Below, piece by piece: positions 41,154-50,290 of a stretch of 64,000 nt of DNA. The position numbers and the translations under genes were made by a program. Source of the stretch: Pseudomonadota bacterium (lineage in GTDB: Bacteria > Desulfobacterota > Desulfobulbia > Desulfobulbales > SURF-16); the NCBI GenBank assembly GCA_018822545.1, contig JAHJKA010000009.1:1-64000 (forward strand), read 5' to 3'. The notes beneath the pieces were generated by a model. That model was not told the DNA's origin, ran no database searches, and was given only the letters and a program-made list of their open reading frames with translations. Within the stretch, counting starts at the first letter, position 1. Every line of letters starts with the position of its first letter.

Positions 41154-43399
41154 AAAGAAACGCATTCACAGATCTCTCCATCAGAAGAAAATTGCCGCTG
41201 ATCCTGGTGGCTACCTGTCTGTTGGCTCTGCTCCTGGCCGGTGCCGCTTTTCTGGTCAACCAGAGGCGGGACACCCGGGCGGCAATGGTGGAAAATATTA
41301 CAACCCTGGCCAAGGTCATTGCCAGCCGAAGTACAGCCGCTCTTATCTTTGATGACAATACAATGGCAGCAGAAAATCTTGCCGTTCTTGCTCTGCTGCC
41401 CCAGCTTGATGAGGCCGCAATTTTTCTTGCAGATGGCACTCTGTTTGCGACCTATATCCGGGAGGGCAGGCAGCCCAGTTGGCCCCCGCAGATACCACCC
41501 ACTTATTTTGCTACCTTCAACGCGGCTATTCTTGAGCTCGGCCAACCCATTGAGCTGGAAGGCAAACAGCTGGGGATGGTGTATGTCCAGGTCAATCTGC
41601 AGCAGTATAATGATAAACTCCTGGAACAGGCCATCCTCGCCATCCTCATCACCGCCGTTACCTTGTTGATAGCCTTTCTCCTGTCCCGCCGATTACTGAA
41701 AGGCATATCGCAGCCCATTATCGACCTGGCGATACTGACCCGGCATGTTGCCGAGGAAAACGATTATAGTGTCCGGGCCCCTGTGTTAAAATCCCAAGAC
41801 GAGATAGGCCGCCTGGTGGCTGATTTCAATAATATGCTGGTGCAGGTCGAAAAAAGGGATGCCGCTCTGCTGGAAAGCAAAAATCGTTTTCGCTCCCTGC
41901 TTGATCAGGCCGGTGATGCCTTTTTTCTCCATGACTCTGAAGGCAGGTTTGTCGAGGTCAATGAGCGAGCCTGCGAGTCCCTCGGCTATAGCCGCGCAGA
42001 ACTCCTGCGCATGACCGTGTTTGACATCGATGCCGATGCCCAGAAGGATGCGCATAAAGAAAGAGTCTGGGGCTCCTTGATGCCGGGACATCCAGAGACC
42101 CTCTATGGAACGCACCGCCGCAAGGATGGCACGACCTTTCCGGTTGAGGTACGCGTCGTCCTCGTCCAAGAAGGGGAAATGCGCTATCTGCAGGGCCTGG
42201 CCCGTGATATCTCGGAGCGTCAGCAGGCAGAGAGTGACAAGGAGAAGCTCGAAAGCCAACTCCGGCAGGCGCAGAAAATGGAAGCCATCGGCACCCTGGC
42301 CGGGGGAATCGCCCATGATTTTAACAATCTCCTCAGTCCGATCATGGGTTATTCGGAATTGATTTTGATGGATAGGGCAGCCGACAGTAAGGTGAAAAAA
42401 CGAGTTCAGGAAATTCTTTCAGCCTCGACACGGGCCAAAGAACTTGTCAAGCAGATCCTCACCTTCAGCAGACGCTCCGAGCAACATCTGGCGCCTCTGC
42501 TGATTCAACCGGTCGTCAAGGAAGCGCTGAAGCTGCTGCGCAGTTCCATCCCCACGACCATTGAAATACAGCAGAAAATTGATCCTGATTGTGGGGCGGT
42601 CCTGGCGGATCCTGGGCAGATTCATCAGATTGTCATGAACCTCTGCACCAACGCCTATCAGGCCATGAAGGGGGGGGCTGGTGTCGTCAGTGTCTCGCTG
42701 AGCCAGGAAGTATTGACGCAGGGGGATCTTGCCTCCAGGGCCGGCTTAACGGCTGGCCGCTATGCAAAGCTGGTTGTGGAAGATAGCGGCGAGGGTATGG
42801 ACCCTGAAACCTTGAAAAGGATTTTCGAACCCTACTATACGACCAAGGGTAAAGAAAAGGGTACAGGTCTTGGGCTTGCCGTGGTGCATGGGATTGTGAA
42901 AAAGTATGGCGGGGAAATTAACGTTTACAGCGAACCCGGCAAGGGGGCACGCTTCAGTGTTTATCTACCTGTGGTCAGCAAAGAAACTCAGCAGGAAAAA
43001 GAAGAGCGCGAAAAACCCCTGCCCACCGGGTTGGGGAGAATCCTCCTGGTGGACGATGAAGAGCAGATCACCGAACTTGGCCAGACATTCCTTGAAATGC
43101 TGGGGTACCAGGTGACTCCCTGCAATGATCCGGCAGAAGCGCTGGGCTTGTTCCGTGATGACCCCAGTCGTTTTGATGTTGTCGTTACGGACATGACCAT
43201 GCCGAAAATGACAGGGGCACTGCTTTCCCAGGAATTATTGACCCTGCGCGCAGACCTGCCCATCATCATGTGTACCGGTTTTAGTGAGGCAATGGACGAA
43301 GAGACGGCCAAACAACTTGGGATCCGCGTCTTTTTGATGAAGCCGGTATCCAGCCACGCCCTGGCGCAAGCTGTCCGCGCAGTTTTGGAGACACAATAA
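41150..43399 (+). CDS. CHASE8-type hybrid sensor histidine kinase
   Basis: A 749-residue membrane kinase. TM1 (LPLILVATCLLALLLAGAAFLV) and TM2 (about 160-182, AILAILITAVTLLIAFLLS) bound a CHASE8-like periplasmic sensor with VENITTLAKVIASRSTAALIFDD. HAMP (about 183-238), PAS (about 245-360, FRSLLDQAGDAFFLHDSEGR), a phosphoacceptor box ([20 protein letters not shown]), an HATPase (NLCTNAYQAM, EDSGEGM, GTGLGLAVVHGIV) and a receiver domain (LLVDDEEQ, VTDMTMPKM) follow. The combination of TonB receptor, YfiR and a CHASE8 kinase in one operon suggests that YfiR regulates this kinase. No output regulator gene is next to it. Confidence 0.9.
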   Translation: MKRNAFTDLSIRRKLPLILVATCLLALLLAGAAFLVNQRRDTRAAMVENITTLAKVIASRSTAALIFDDNTMAAENLAVLALLPQLDEAAIFLADGTLFATYIREGRQPSWPPQIPPTYFATFNAAILELGQPIELEGKQLGMVYVQVNLQQYNDKLLEQAILAILITAVTLLIAFLLSRRLLKGISQPIIDLAILTRHVAEENDYSVRAPVLKSQDEIGRLVADFNNMLVQVEKRDAALLESKNRFRSLLDQAGDAFFLHDSEGRFVEVNERACESLGYSRAELLRMTVFDIDADAQKDAHKERVWGSLMPGHPETLYGTHRRKDGTTFPVEVRVVLVQEGEMRYLQGLARDISERQQAESDKEKLESQLRQAQKMEAIGTLAGGIAHDFNNLLSPIMGYSELILMDRAADSKVKKRVQEILSASTRAKELVKQILTFSRRSEQHLAPLLIQPVVKEALKLLRSSIPTTIEIQQKIDPDCGAVLADPGQIHQIVMNLCTNAYQAMKGGAGVVSVSLSQEVLTQGDLASRAGLTAGRYAKLVVEDSGEGMDPETLKRIFEPYYTTKGKEKGTGLGLAVVHGIVKKYGGEINVYSEPGKGARFSVYLPVVSKETQQEKEEREKPLPTGLGRILLVDDEEQITELGQTFLEMLGYQVTPCNDPAEALGLFRDDPSRFDVVVTDMTMPKMTGALLSQELLTLRADLPIIMCTGFSEAMDEETAKQLGIRVFLMKPVSSHALAQAVRAVLETQ

Positions 43400-43560
43400 A
43401 CGGTGGCAAGTTTATGTAATCAGTATGCATCAAAAACATCCCGCTCATTAAGCCAACCCTGCATCGTTCTAACTTGAAATAGCCAGGGACATTTCTCCAG
43501 AGCCGTCATGTGAAGGGCAGGCGTGCATGGCACTCAAAAGCGCAGATCGTTTCACAACCG

Positions 43561-43972
43561 CTACATCTTTAAAACTCCTCGCCACTTATATCTATCCTTG
43601 TTGGTCAGCAGGCTGGGTAGAAGATCAAAGGTCTTTTCATTTTTATCATTTAAAAGAGAGCCCTTTGGTTGGTTAATTTTCTGTAAGCATTCACAAAGGT
43701 CATCCACTTCCGTTCTGACCCCCCAGGGCTTCTTTGACCTCTTGGGCCTTGTAGCCTGTGATAACCTTGTCGCCAACCACTACTGTTGGAAAGGTGCAAG
43801 TCGAATTGACTTTTTTTTAGCTCTATAATCATCCCCTGACGTTCATCCTCTACAAGAAGATCAGCCTGTATGGCTCGGTGGTCAATATTCAGATTCTCTA
43901 ACATTTTTTTGAGGGCCTTACCGTAAACGTAGAGGGATAAGGGCTGTAGAGGATAACGCTTTGCTTTCCCAT
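43561..43972 (-). pseudogene. Broken glutaredoxin-ferredoxin:thioredoxin reductase fusion gene
   Basis: Pieces of one protein lie in several minus-strand frames: ALKKMLENLNIDHRAIQADL, then VNSTCTFPTVVVGDKVITGY plus KAQEVKEALG, then RTEVDDLCECLQKINQPKG ending TNKDRYKWRGVLKM. The order glutaredoxin then ferredoxin:thioredoxin reductase beta-like is known in anaerobes. At least two frameshifts coincide with base runs (eight T on the plus strand near 43811-43818, six C near 43719-43724), plus one near the start. The glutaredoxin CxxC site reads YVYG, and the terminal CPC motif of the reductase is lost. It is not functional as read. Confidence 0.75.
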
Positions 43973-44107
43973 GGTGTCTATCTTTCCCCTTATAAAGTTT
44001 AGGCTCTGTAATGGGTACTGTACGTCTTGCCTAACTCATTGAGTGCATAAAAAAAGGGCCAACACTCGATTTGTGAGATTTATTTAGCAATGTATAAGGA
44101 TTTTCCC

Positions 44108-44506
44108 TTATTGCTCCAGAAGAATTTCATCGCCCCCAACAAGGGTGTGGACCTTGTCCACCTGGAACCTAACAAGATGTTTTGGTCCTCTCTTGCAGTC
44201 CTCTTCAGGGGTCAGGTGCCGCCTGGTCATGGCTTGTATCAGCTCAGTGTCAGTTGTTTCGTCTATCTTGGTCAGAAAGAGACGTACGCCCTGATAGCCT
44301 TGACTATCCTCTAAGAAGAGATAGTTGGCGTGTTTGGTTTCCTGTAAGTTCTTATGGGTTAAATGCTCGCGCATTATAAAAGCGACAATGTCTTTCTCCT
44401 CAACATGGGGCCGGGAGTAGATTGCCGTATCTATGACCCCGTTGGCATCACTTGTTGCCATAACACCAACGCCTTTTTTGTCTGAAAAATATTCTTTAAG
44501 GTTCAT
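44108..44506 (-). CDS. Pyridoxamine 5'-phosphate oxidase-like flavin-binding protein
   Basis: A 132-residue protein of the PPOX/split-barrel family: MNLKEYFSDKKGVGVMATSD, VIDTAIYSRPHVEEKDIVAF and LTHKNLQETKHANYLFLED. Such proteins bind FMN or F420-like cofactors and are often annotated as pyridoxamine phosphate oxidase-related; vitamin B6 activity is not assured. AAGGAGAA precedes ATG 44506. It is intact while both neighbours are decayed. Confidence 0.82.
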   Translation of the reverse strand: MNLKEYFSDKKGVGVMATSDANGVIDTAIYSRPHVEEKDIVAFIMREHLTHKNLQETKHANYLFLEDSQGYQGVRLFLTKIDETTDTELIQAMTRRHLTPEEDCKRGPKHLVRFQVDKVHTLVGGDEILLEQ

Positions 44507-44604
44507 TCGAGTTCTCCTTGGTATTGCTCGTTGTGTCAGTCTTTTAGTTCAAGCATCTCTCTGAACAGATATGCCTTGTGTAGACAGAACACGGCAGGCG
44601 GTGG

Positions 44605-44768
44605 TTATCTGATTTTGTTGCAATCTGTTACTTTGTACGTGCTTGCTATGCCGTCATTAAAACGCAATATGATCCTCCCTGAATCATAAACTGTGACGTT
44701 CTGGATATATTTTCATTAAGCCATGGGACAAGGCTCTCAGTAAAATTATCCAAGGTGCAATGTTTCAT
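44605..44768 (-). pseudogene. Small gene broken by a frameshift
   Basis: Starts at ATG 44768 with AAAGGTGAAC upstream and reads MKHCTLDNFTESLVPWLNEN, then the frame must shift by one base to continue NVTVYDSGRIILRFNDGIAS and TYKVTDCNKIR before the stop. Without the shift it terminates after about 40 codons. The split looks like a one-base deletion in an AATATATCC run. I do not recognise a named family. No function can be given. Confidence 0.6.
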
Positions 44769-44787
44769 GTCGTTCACCTTTAAATAT

Positions 44788-44820
44788 GGAGCCGCACTCT
44801 TTAAGTTAAGAGTGCGGCTC
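44788..44820. terminator. Hairpin between the frameshifted gene and the 60-residue gene
   Basis: GAGCCGCACTCTT at 44789-44801 and AAGAGTGCGGCTC at 44808-44820 form a perfect 13-bp stem, followed by three T on the plus strand only. It may stop transcription of the minus-strand small gene; the T-tract is weak. Confidence 0.6.
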
Positions 44821-44829
44821 TTTATGAAG

Positions 44830-45012
44830 TTACCAGCGCTCTGTGCCGATTATGGTGCTTACATCCATGCAGTTTTTTCTTTCCTCTGCAGTGAGTTCCT
44901 CTTTTGTCTGGATGTTTCCACTAAGGGCGTCAACGGAACAAGCGTACTCTTTACCATCTTTATCCCGAACCCATACCAAATTACCGATTCCACTTCCTGT
45001 TTTATGAGCCAT
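44830..45012 (-). CDS. Hypothetical 60-residue protein
   Basis: Reads MAHKTGSGIGNLVWVRDKDG, then KEYACSVDALSGNIQTKEEL and ending TIIGTERW. AAAGGTG lies 6-9 bases before ATG 45012, which decides the start against an ATG three codons upstream. It has two Cys, no hydrophobic segment and no family I recognise. It is followed by a strong hairpin, which supports a real transcript. Confidence 0.6.
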   Translation of the reverse strand: MAHKTGSGIGNLVWVRDKDGKEYACSVDALSGNIQTKEELTAEERKNCMDVSTIIGTERW

Positions 45013-45118
45013 GACATTCACCTTTTGTGTGAGTTAGTCGTTTCAAGTTTCATTTCCTTATATCTTGACTTTAAGCAGGGATTGGTGCAAAGACAATACA
45101 GGTAAATTGATAGATTAT

Positions 45119-45136
45119 TGATAGTAAAAACTATCA
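45119..45136. promoter_or_regulatory. Candidate operator upstream of the PAS-LuxR gene
   Basis: TGATAG-TAAAAA-CTATCA is an inverted repeat ending 13 bases before the start codon, and TGATAG also occurs once more just upstream (near 45108). Such sites are often autoregulatory for LuxR-type proteins. Confidence 0.4.
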
Positions 45137-45149
45137 GAAAGGTGGAAGG

Positions 45150-46007
45150 ATGGAGAATGATTTATATGAGGGAATAGTAAACTCCCTCTCAGCGCATGTT
45201 GCGGTCCTTGATGATAAAGGTGTCATTGTCGAGACGAACAGGGCCTGGCAGGAGTTTGCTTCTGTAAATAGTCTAGAGGGCAATCTCGACTGTATAGGCG
45301 TTAACTATTTGGAGATCTGTGAGCGGGCACGAAATGCTGGTGAAGAGGAGGGAAAGTTGGTCGCCCTTGGTATTCAAAAGGTGTTACGCGGAGATGTGTT
45401 GGAGTTTGTTGCCCAGTATCCCTGCCACAGCCCAACGAAAAAACGGTGGTTCAATCTTAGAATACTGCCCTACCACCTTGGCGAAGGTGCGAACCGAGTT
45501 GTCGTTGTCCATGAGGACATCACCCCCCTTTTTGTGGCGCAGGAGGATCTTCGCGTCAAAGAAGCTGAGTTACGGGAAAAAAGTGATAAGCTTGAGGAGG
45601 CTAATATTGCTTTAAAAGTCCTGCTTGATCATCGAGACCGTGACCTGCAAGAGCTTGAACAACGTATTGCCGCCAACATCAGAAACCTGGTGCTGCCCTA
45701 TGTGGAGAAGTTGAAAGAGGCTAAAATGAAGGGCCGTGAGGAAGCATTGGTCGACATCATCGAAAAGAACCTCAACGATATCGTCACCCCCTTTTTAAAA
45801 AAGCTTTCAGCCCTGCATTTGCTTCTGACCCCGCAAGAGGTTGACGTGGCCTCCATGGTGCGCCAGGGCAAAAGCAGTCAGGAAATCGCCGATGTCATTG
45901 GGGTGTCGGTGAATACCATCAGTTTTCATCGTAAGAATCTGCGCCGCAAGCTGGGCTTGGATGACCAAGCCAAAAACCTGAGAACCTACCTGCTTTCTTT
46001 GCAATAA
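45150..46007 (+). CDS. PAS domain LuxR-type transcriptional regulator
   Basis: A 285-residue protein with an N-terminal PAS domain (HVAVLDDKGVIVETNRAWQE, residues 12-130), a coiled coil (about 135-200, LREKSDKLEEANIALKVLL), a helical bridge (DIIEKNLNDIVTPFLKKLSA) and a C-terminal LuxR helix-turn-helix (LTPQEVDVASMVRQGKSSQE, then IADVIGVSVNTISFHRKNLR). No receiver domain is present, so the PAS domain probably senses a ligand or redox state directly. An inverted repeat lies just upstream. It is convergent with the P-type ATPase gene at a 23-bp gap. Confidence 0.9.
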   Translation: MENDLYEGIVNSLSAHVAVLDDKGVIVETNRAWQEFASVNSLEGNLDCIGVNYLEICERARNAGEEEGKLVALGIQKVLRGDVLEFVAQYPCHSPTKKRWFNLRILPYHLGEGANRVVVVHEDITPLFVAQEDLRVKEAELREKSDKLEEANIALKVLLDHRDRDLQELEQRIAANIRNLVLPYVEKLKEAKMKGREEALVDIIEKNLNDIVTPFLKKLSALHLLLTPQEVDVASMVRQGKSSQEIADVIGVSVNTISFHRKNLRRKLGLDDQAKNLRTYLLSLQ

Positions 46008-46030
46008 AACAGGTTTAACCGTCCTTTCTT

Positions 46031-48748
46031 TCAGGCGCTGTTTTCATAGCGCCGTAAAATAACCTTCTCGATTTCAACAAGGACAAAGACCAGTATGGTG
46101 AAGGAGATCAAACGCAGCCAATCACCAAACGGAATTGCAGCCGTTCCAAAAACCTTTTGAAATAAAGGAAGATAGGTAAATAATATTTGCAATCCGACAA
46201 TGGCAAAAACAGCCAAAAGCAAGGCCTTGTTGCCCAGCAATCCTGCACGGGAAAGCACTGATGCCTTTAGGTAGCGGGCACTAAACAGATAGAAAATCTG
46301 GAAAAAGATCAAGGTGTTCACTGCCGTTGTTCGGGCCATTTCCAGGGTTTCTCCATGGGATTGATCCCAGAGAAAAAGACCCAGGGTGCCAATAACCATA
46401 ATTGAAGAGATAAAGACAATCCGCCAGGCGAGAAGCTGGTTAAGAAGGGGCTCCTGGGGCGACCTTGGTGGTCGGCGCATCACATCGCCTTCAGGCGGCT
46501 CAAAAGCCAGGGAAAGACCGAGGGTCACGGCTGTTACCATGTTGATCCACAGAATCTGCAGCGGTGTAATGGGTAAAGAAATACCCATCATCACCGAGGC
46601 GATAATGATGCCGGCCTGGGCACCATTGGTGGGCAGAATGAAGGCCAATGTTTTTTTAATATTGTCATAGACGGTGCGCCCCTCTTCAACAGCATGGGCG
46701 ATGGATGCGAAATTGTCATCAGCCAGCACCACTTCCGCGCCCTCCTTGGCGGCTTCCGTACCCTTTAATCCCATGGCTATGCCAACGTCAGCGCGTTTCA
46801 GGGCCGGGGCATCATTAATGCCATCGCCAGTCATGGCTGCGACCTGGCCGTTAGCCTGCAGGGCTGAAACGAGGCGGAGTTTATGCTCCGGGCTGACCCT
46901 GGCAAAAATGTCGGATTGCTGTACTTGCAGTTGAAGTTGCTCATCGGTCATGGTTTCCAGCATCTGGCCGGTAATTGCTTCTTCGGCTTTTTTCAGGCCT
47001 ATTTGTTTGCCGATGGCTGCTGCGGTCAAGCCATGGTCGCCGGTGATCATTTTGACATTTATGCCGGCATTGAGACAGTTTCTCACCGCTACGATAGCCT
47101 CGTCGCGGGGAGGGTCGATCAGGCCAAAAAGACCGAGAATCGTCAAGCCGCTTTCGACATCATCAAAATTTATTTCACGTTTTTGTCCCACGGCAAGGGT
47201 CGCAATCGCTAAAGTGCGTTGTCCTTGCCCGGCGATTTTCTCAATATGCTCTTCCCAGAAATGGCGATCAAGGGGTTGGTCATCACCGGCACGACGTTGC
47301 CGATTACACATCATCAAAACTCTTTCCGGAGCGCCCTTAAGATAGATAAATCCATGTCCGGCGTGGTCGTGGTGAAGGGTGGCCATGAACTTGTGTTCTG
47401 ATTCAAAAGGAATATTGTCGACGCGGGGATATTCTTTGTTCAAGAAGTCGGCATCCTGACCAGCCTTCATTGCCAGGGCAATTAAAGCACCGTCTGTTGG
47501 ATCTCCCTGAACCTGCCAGCCGCTGTCGCTCTGGGCCAAGGAGGCGTCATTGCATAAAAGGACGGCCCGGGTCAATTCCATGAGCAAGGGGTCTTCAGAG
47601 GGAGTAATGATCTGATCGTCACAGGAAAATTTGCCCAGAGGTTGGTAGCCGGCGCCATCAATTTTGTAGAGGCCTTCGGCCGTAATCAGCGTCGTCACAG
47701 TCATCTCGTTTTTGGTCAGCGTCCCTGTTTTGTCAGAGCAGATGACAGTCACTGATCCCAGGGTCTCAACAGCAGGAAGACGGCGAATGATGGCGTTACG
47801 TTTTGCCATGCGCTGGACACCGAGAGCCAGGGTGATGGTGATGATGGCGGGAAGACCCTCGGGAATTGCCGCCACTGCCAAGGCGACGCTGGCGAAAAAG
47901 ATGTCTGTGAAAGAATAGTCACGGACAGTCAGTCCAAAGACAAGGGTTCCCGCCGCTAAAATCAAAATTGCTCCGGTGAGCCAGGTGCTGAACTGATCCA
48001 TCTGTTGTGTTAAGCGCGTTTCCAAGGTCACAACCTGAGCCAGGAGAGAACTGACTTTGCCGAGCTCGGTGGCCTCGCCAGTGGCAACCACCACACCGCG
48101 GCCTTGGCCATAGCTGACCAGGGTGCCTGAAAAGGCCATGCTTTCACGGTCACCCAAGGATGCGTCGGCGGCAACGGGGGTGGTGGATTTGTCCACCGGT
48201 ACCGACTCGCCGGTTAAGGTTGCCTCTTCAATGCGGAGATCCTTGGTTTTCAACAGGCGTAAATCAGCCGGCACCTTGTCTCCTGATTGCAGAAAAACCA
48301 CATCGCCGGGGACAAGATTCTCAACCTTAATGGCGATCTTTCGGCCATCACGGAGGACCAATGCCTCGTGGGTAAGTATACTGCGAATGGCCTCCACAGC
48401 TTCTTCAGCTTTACCCTCCTGAACAAAGCCGATCACGGCGTTGATAATGACCACTGCCAAAATAACCACGGCATCAACCCAGTCGGCAAGCATTGCTGTG
48501 GTTACGGCGGCGCCAAGCAGGACATAGATCAGCACGTTGTGGAATTGGAGGAAAAATCGCACCAGGGGGCTGCGACGGGGAGGCGCAGGCAAAAGGTTGG
48601 GGCCGTGACGCTGGAGGCGTTCGCGAACTTCATCCGTTGTCAATCCCTGATCTGAGACTGCTAATTTCGTAAGCACCTCATCCACCTGAAGGGAGTGCCA
48701 GGGGGAAGCGGGTTGAATATCTTTGTTATGGTCAAGTGAGTTACTCAT
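46031..48748 (-). CDS. P-type (P2-type) cation-transporting ATPase
   Basis: A 905-residue P-type ATPase of the Ca2+/Na+-like P2 class. The cation_ATPase N-domain (LAVSDQGLTTDEVRERLQRH), actuator TGES (LTGESVPVDKS), the phosphorylation site DKTGTLTKNEMT, TM4 motif AVAAIPEGLPAI and hinge GDGINDAPALKRADVGIAMG are in order, with about 10 membrane spans. PEGLP is typical of calcium pumps and related Na/K or Mn/Ca pumps. The start is taken at ATG 48748; an open frame upstream has no support. The transported ion is not fixed by sequence. Convergent with the PAS-LuxR gene. Confidence 0.92.
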   Translation of the reverse strand: MSNSLDHNKDIQPASPWHSLQVDEVLTKLAVSDQGLTTDEVRERLQRHGPNLLPAPPRRSPLVRFFLQFHNVLIYVLLGAAVTTAMLADWVDAVVILAVVIINAVIGFVQEGKAEEAVEAIRSILTHEALVLRDGRKIAIKVENLVPGDVVFLQSGDKVPADLRLLKTKDLRIEEATLTGESVPVDKSTTPVAADASLGDRESMAFSGTLVSYGQGRGVVVATGEATELGKVSSLLAQVVTLETRLTQQMDQFSTWLTGAILILAAGTLVFGLTVRDYSFTDIFFASVALAVAAIPEGLPAIITITLALGVQRMAKRNAIIRRLPAVETLGSVTVICSDKTGTLTKNEMTVTTLITAEGLYKIDGAGYQPLGKFSCDDQIITPSEDPLLMELTRAVLLCNDASLAQSDSGWQVQGDPTDGALIALAMKAGQDADFLNKEYPRVDNIPFESEHKFMATLHHDHAGHGFIYLKGAPERVLMMCNRQRRAGDDQPLDRHFWEEHIEKIAGQGQRTLAIATLAVGQKREINFDDVESGLTILGLFGLIDPPRDEAIVAVRNCLNAGINVKMITGDHGLTAAAIGKQIGLKKAEEAITGQMLETMTDEQLQLQVQQSDIFARVSPEHKLRLVSALQANGQVAAMTGDGINDAPALKRADVGIAMGLKGTEAAKEGAEVVLADDNFASIAHAVEEGRTVYDNIKKTLAFILPTNGAQAGIIIASVMMGISLPITPLQILWINMVTAVTLGLSLAFEPPEGDVMRRPPRSPQEPLLNQLLAWRIVFISSIMVIGTLGLFLWDQSHGETLEMARTTAVNTLIFFQIFYLFSARYLKASVLSRAGLLGNKALLLAVFAIVGLQILFTYLPLFQKVFGTAAIPFGDWLRLISFTILVFVLVEIEKVILRRYENSA

Positions 48749-49031
48749 TGTTATCCACCCAAGAGATAGGTTGAGCCCAAAAATGGTTGTCAAAGAGTTT
48801 GTTTTTTGCGCCACTTTGGATAGAGAAGAAAAGCAGCAAATGCCCCTTAATACATACCGATAATGCTCTCAAAATAGAGAATACTATTCTTGCTCAAGAG
48901 CGAAAAGGTAACAAGTTGATTTTTGTTATTTTACTTTAGAACCTGAACTATTTTTATCTGTATAATAGCAGGAAGTGATATCTGATGAGTAGCCCTCTCC
49001 CCTCCGTTCCCTTCTTTTTTTAGGAAAGCCT

Positions 49032-49571
49032 ATGAAAACTTTAGCGCTAATGCTTCTGTTTGTTATTGTAATCGTTGTTTGTATGGGTTGTGAGAAGAAG
49101 TATCCGGTTATGGAGACCGTTCATCAGGTCGATATAGCCCGATATGCCGGCAGGTGGTATGAAATTGCCCGCTATCCCCATAGCTTTGAAGCAGGATGCT
49201 CATCGGTGACTGCAGATTATTCTCTGCAGGCTGATGGAACCATCAAGGTTGTCAACCAATGCATCCTGGCCGATGCGGGGGGCAAGCAGAAGAAGGCAGA
49301 AGGCAAGGCGAAGATTGTCGACAAAGCGAGTAATGCCAAGCTCAAGGTCAGTTTCTTTTGGCCGTTTTATGGAAAGTATTGGATTGTTAAACTTGATGAG
49401 GACTATCAGTATGCCGTTGTCGCTGAGCCTTCCCGAAAATATGTCTGGATACTGGCGCGAACCCCCCATGTGGCGAGGGACTTATATGATCGGCTGGTGG
49501 CAGATATTGCCAGCCTCGGCTATGACCCGGCGCGATTAATTCGCACCGAGCATGCCGCGGCAAAGGAGTAA
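49032..49571 (+). CDS. blc: Outer-membrane lipocalin lipoprotein Blc-type
   Basis: A 179-residue lipocalin with a lipobox (VVCMGCEKK) so that Cys20 becomes lipidated. The lipocalin signature is ARYAGRWYEIARYPHSFEAG, followed by VTADYSLQADGTIKVVNQC and YWIVKLDEDYQYAVVAEPSR, all typical of bacterial Blc, which binds lipids or lysophospholipids at the outer membrane. Standard length. It is monocistronic; the gap from the divergent ATPase start is 283 bp. Confidence 0.93.
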   Translation: MKTLALMLLFVIVIVVCMGCEKKYPVMETVHQVDIARYAGRWYEIARYPHSFEAGCSSVTADYSLQADGTIKVVNQCILADAGGKQKKAEGKAKIVDKASNAKLKVSFFWPFYGKYWIVKLDEDYQYAVVAEPSRKYVWILARTPHVARDLYDRLVADIASLGYDPARLIRTEHAAAKE

Positions 49572-49669
49572 TGCGTTTATGGTGCGAGTGGACGGTCAGG
49601 TTCTAAAAGAGCAGTTTCCTTGACCGGTGGGCTTGCGTCTGATCGTTTTTTTAAATCCAGCATTTCAAG

Positions 49670-50032
49670 TTAGTGGACTGGCTGGCTGCCGATGACCTTG
49701 GCGTGGATCATCTCCTTGGTGGCATCGTCCAGCTCTTTTTCCCAGTGGATAAACTGTTCCTTGACCCGGATAAAGGCACCATTGTCTGCTTTGCACTGGT
49801 CGCAGATGGATTCGGCCTGATCACGGTACATGATGACCTTGGAGGCGGCCTCGCCCTTGTCATCCACGGCCGCCATCTTCCGGCAACCACACTCCATGCG
49901 CACCACCACCACGCCCACGGCATCGGGACTGCCTTCGATGATACCAGCGATCATGGCCATTTCGTTTTTTATGGTTATCTGCCGATCTTCTTTGGTGGGA
50001 TTCTGACGCTGCATTTTACGTTTAAGGCTCAT
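49670..50032 (-). CDS. Hypothetical small protein with CxC and CxxC motifs
   Basis: A 120-residue protein (MSLKRKMQRQNPTKEDRQIT). The middle (VVVVRMECGCRKMAAVDDKG) and SICDQCKAD hold CxC and CxxC pairs that could bind metal; the end is a helical, charged segment (HWEKELDDATKEMIHAKVIG). I do not recognise a family. The start is set at ATG 50032; internal Met codons are possible, and no good ribosome site is seen. Confidence 0.55.
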   Translation of the reverse strand: MSLKRKMQRQNPTKEDRQITIKNEMAMIAGIIEGSPDAVGVVVVRMECGCRKMAAVDDKGEAASKVIMYRDQAESICDQCKADNGAFIRVKEQFIHWEKELDDATKEMIHAKVIGSQPVH

Positions 50033-50261
50033 GGGGTACCAACTGTATGCGGGTTTTCGTATGGAAAAAGGTGTAGCCAGCCGTCGCTGATCATCCTGTG
50101 GTAAAAAAAATGTGAACAAAAGGTAAATGATCGTGGTCTTCTGGTCAACTGCTAAGCATTGCAAAGCGATGTTTTTGGCCTTGAGGCTTGTGGCTTACAA
50201 GGGCTTGTTGGAGGATAGGAAAATCCAGGCGGTCAGGGACATCTTAAAGCCAACATTCTTG
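50033..50261. other. Non-coding spacer between the small protein gene and the ferredoxin promoter
   Basis: No gene is supported. A 72-codon ORF at 50127-50345 has no family features and no good ribosome site, and would cross the ferredoxin promoter. Confidence 0.4.
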
Positions 50262-50290
50262 TTGACAAAAGGGTGGCTTTGCTTTATCTC
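50262..50290 (+). promoter_or_regulatory. Candidate promoter of the ferredoxin gene
   Basis: TTGACA at 50262-50267, 17 bp, then TATCTC at 50285-50290. The -35 is perfect and the -10 is weak. The leader to ATG 50413 is about 115 bases. Confidence 0.45.
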
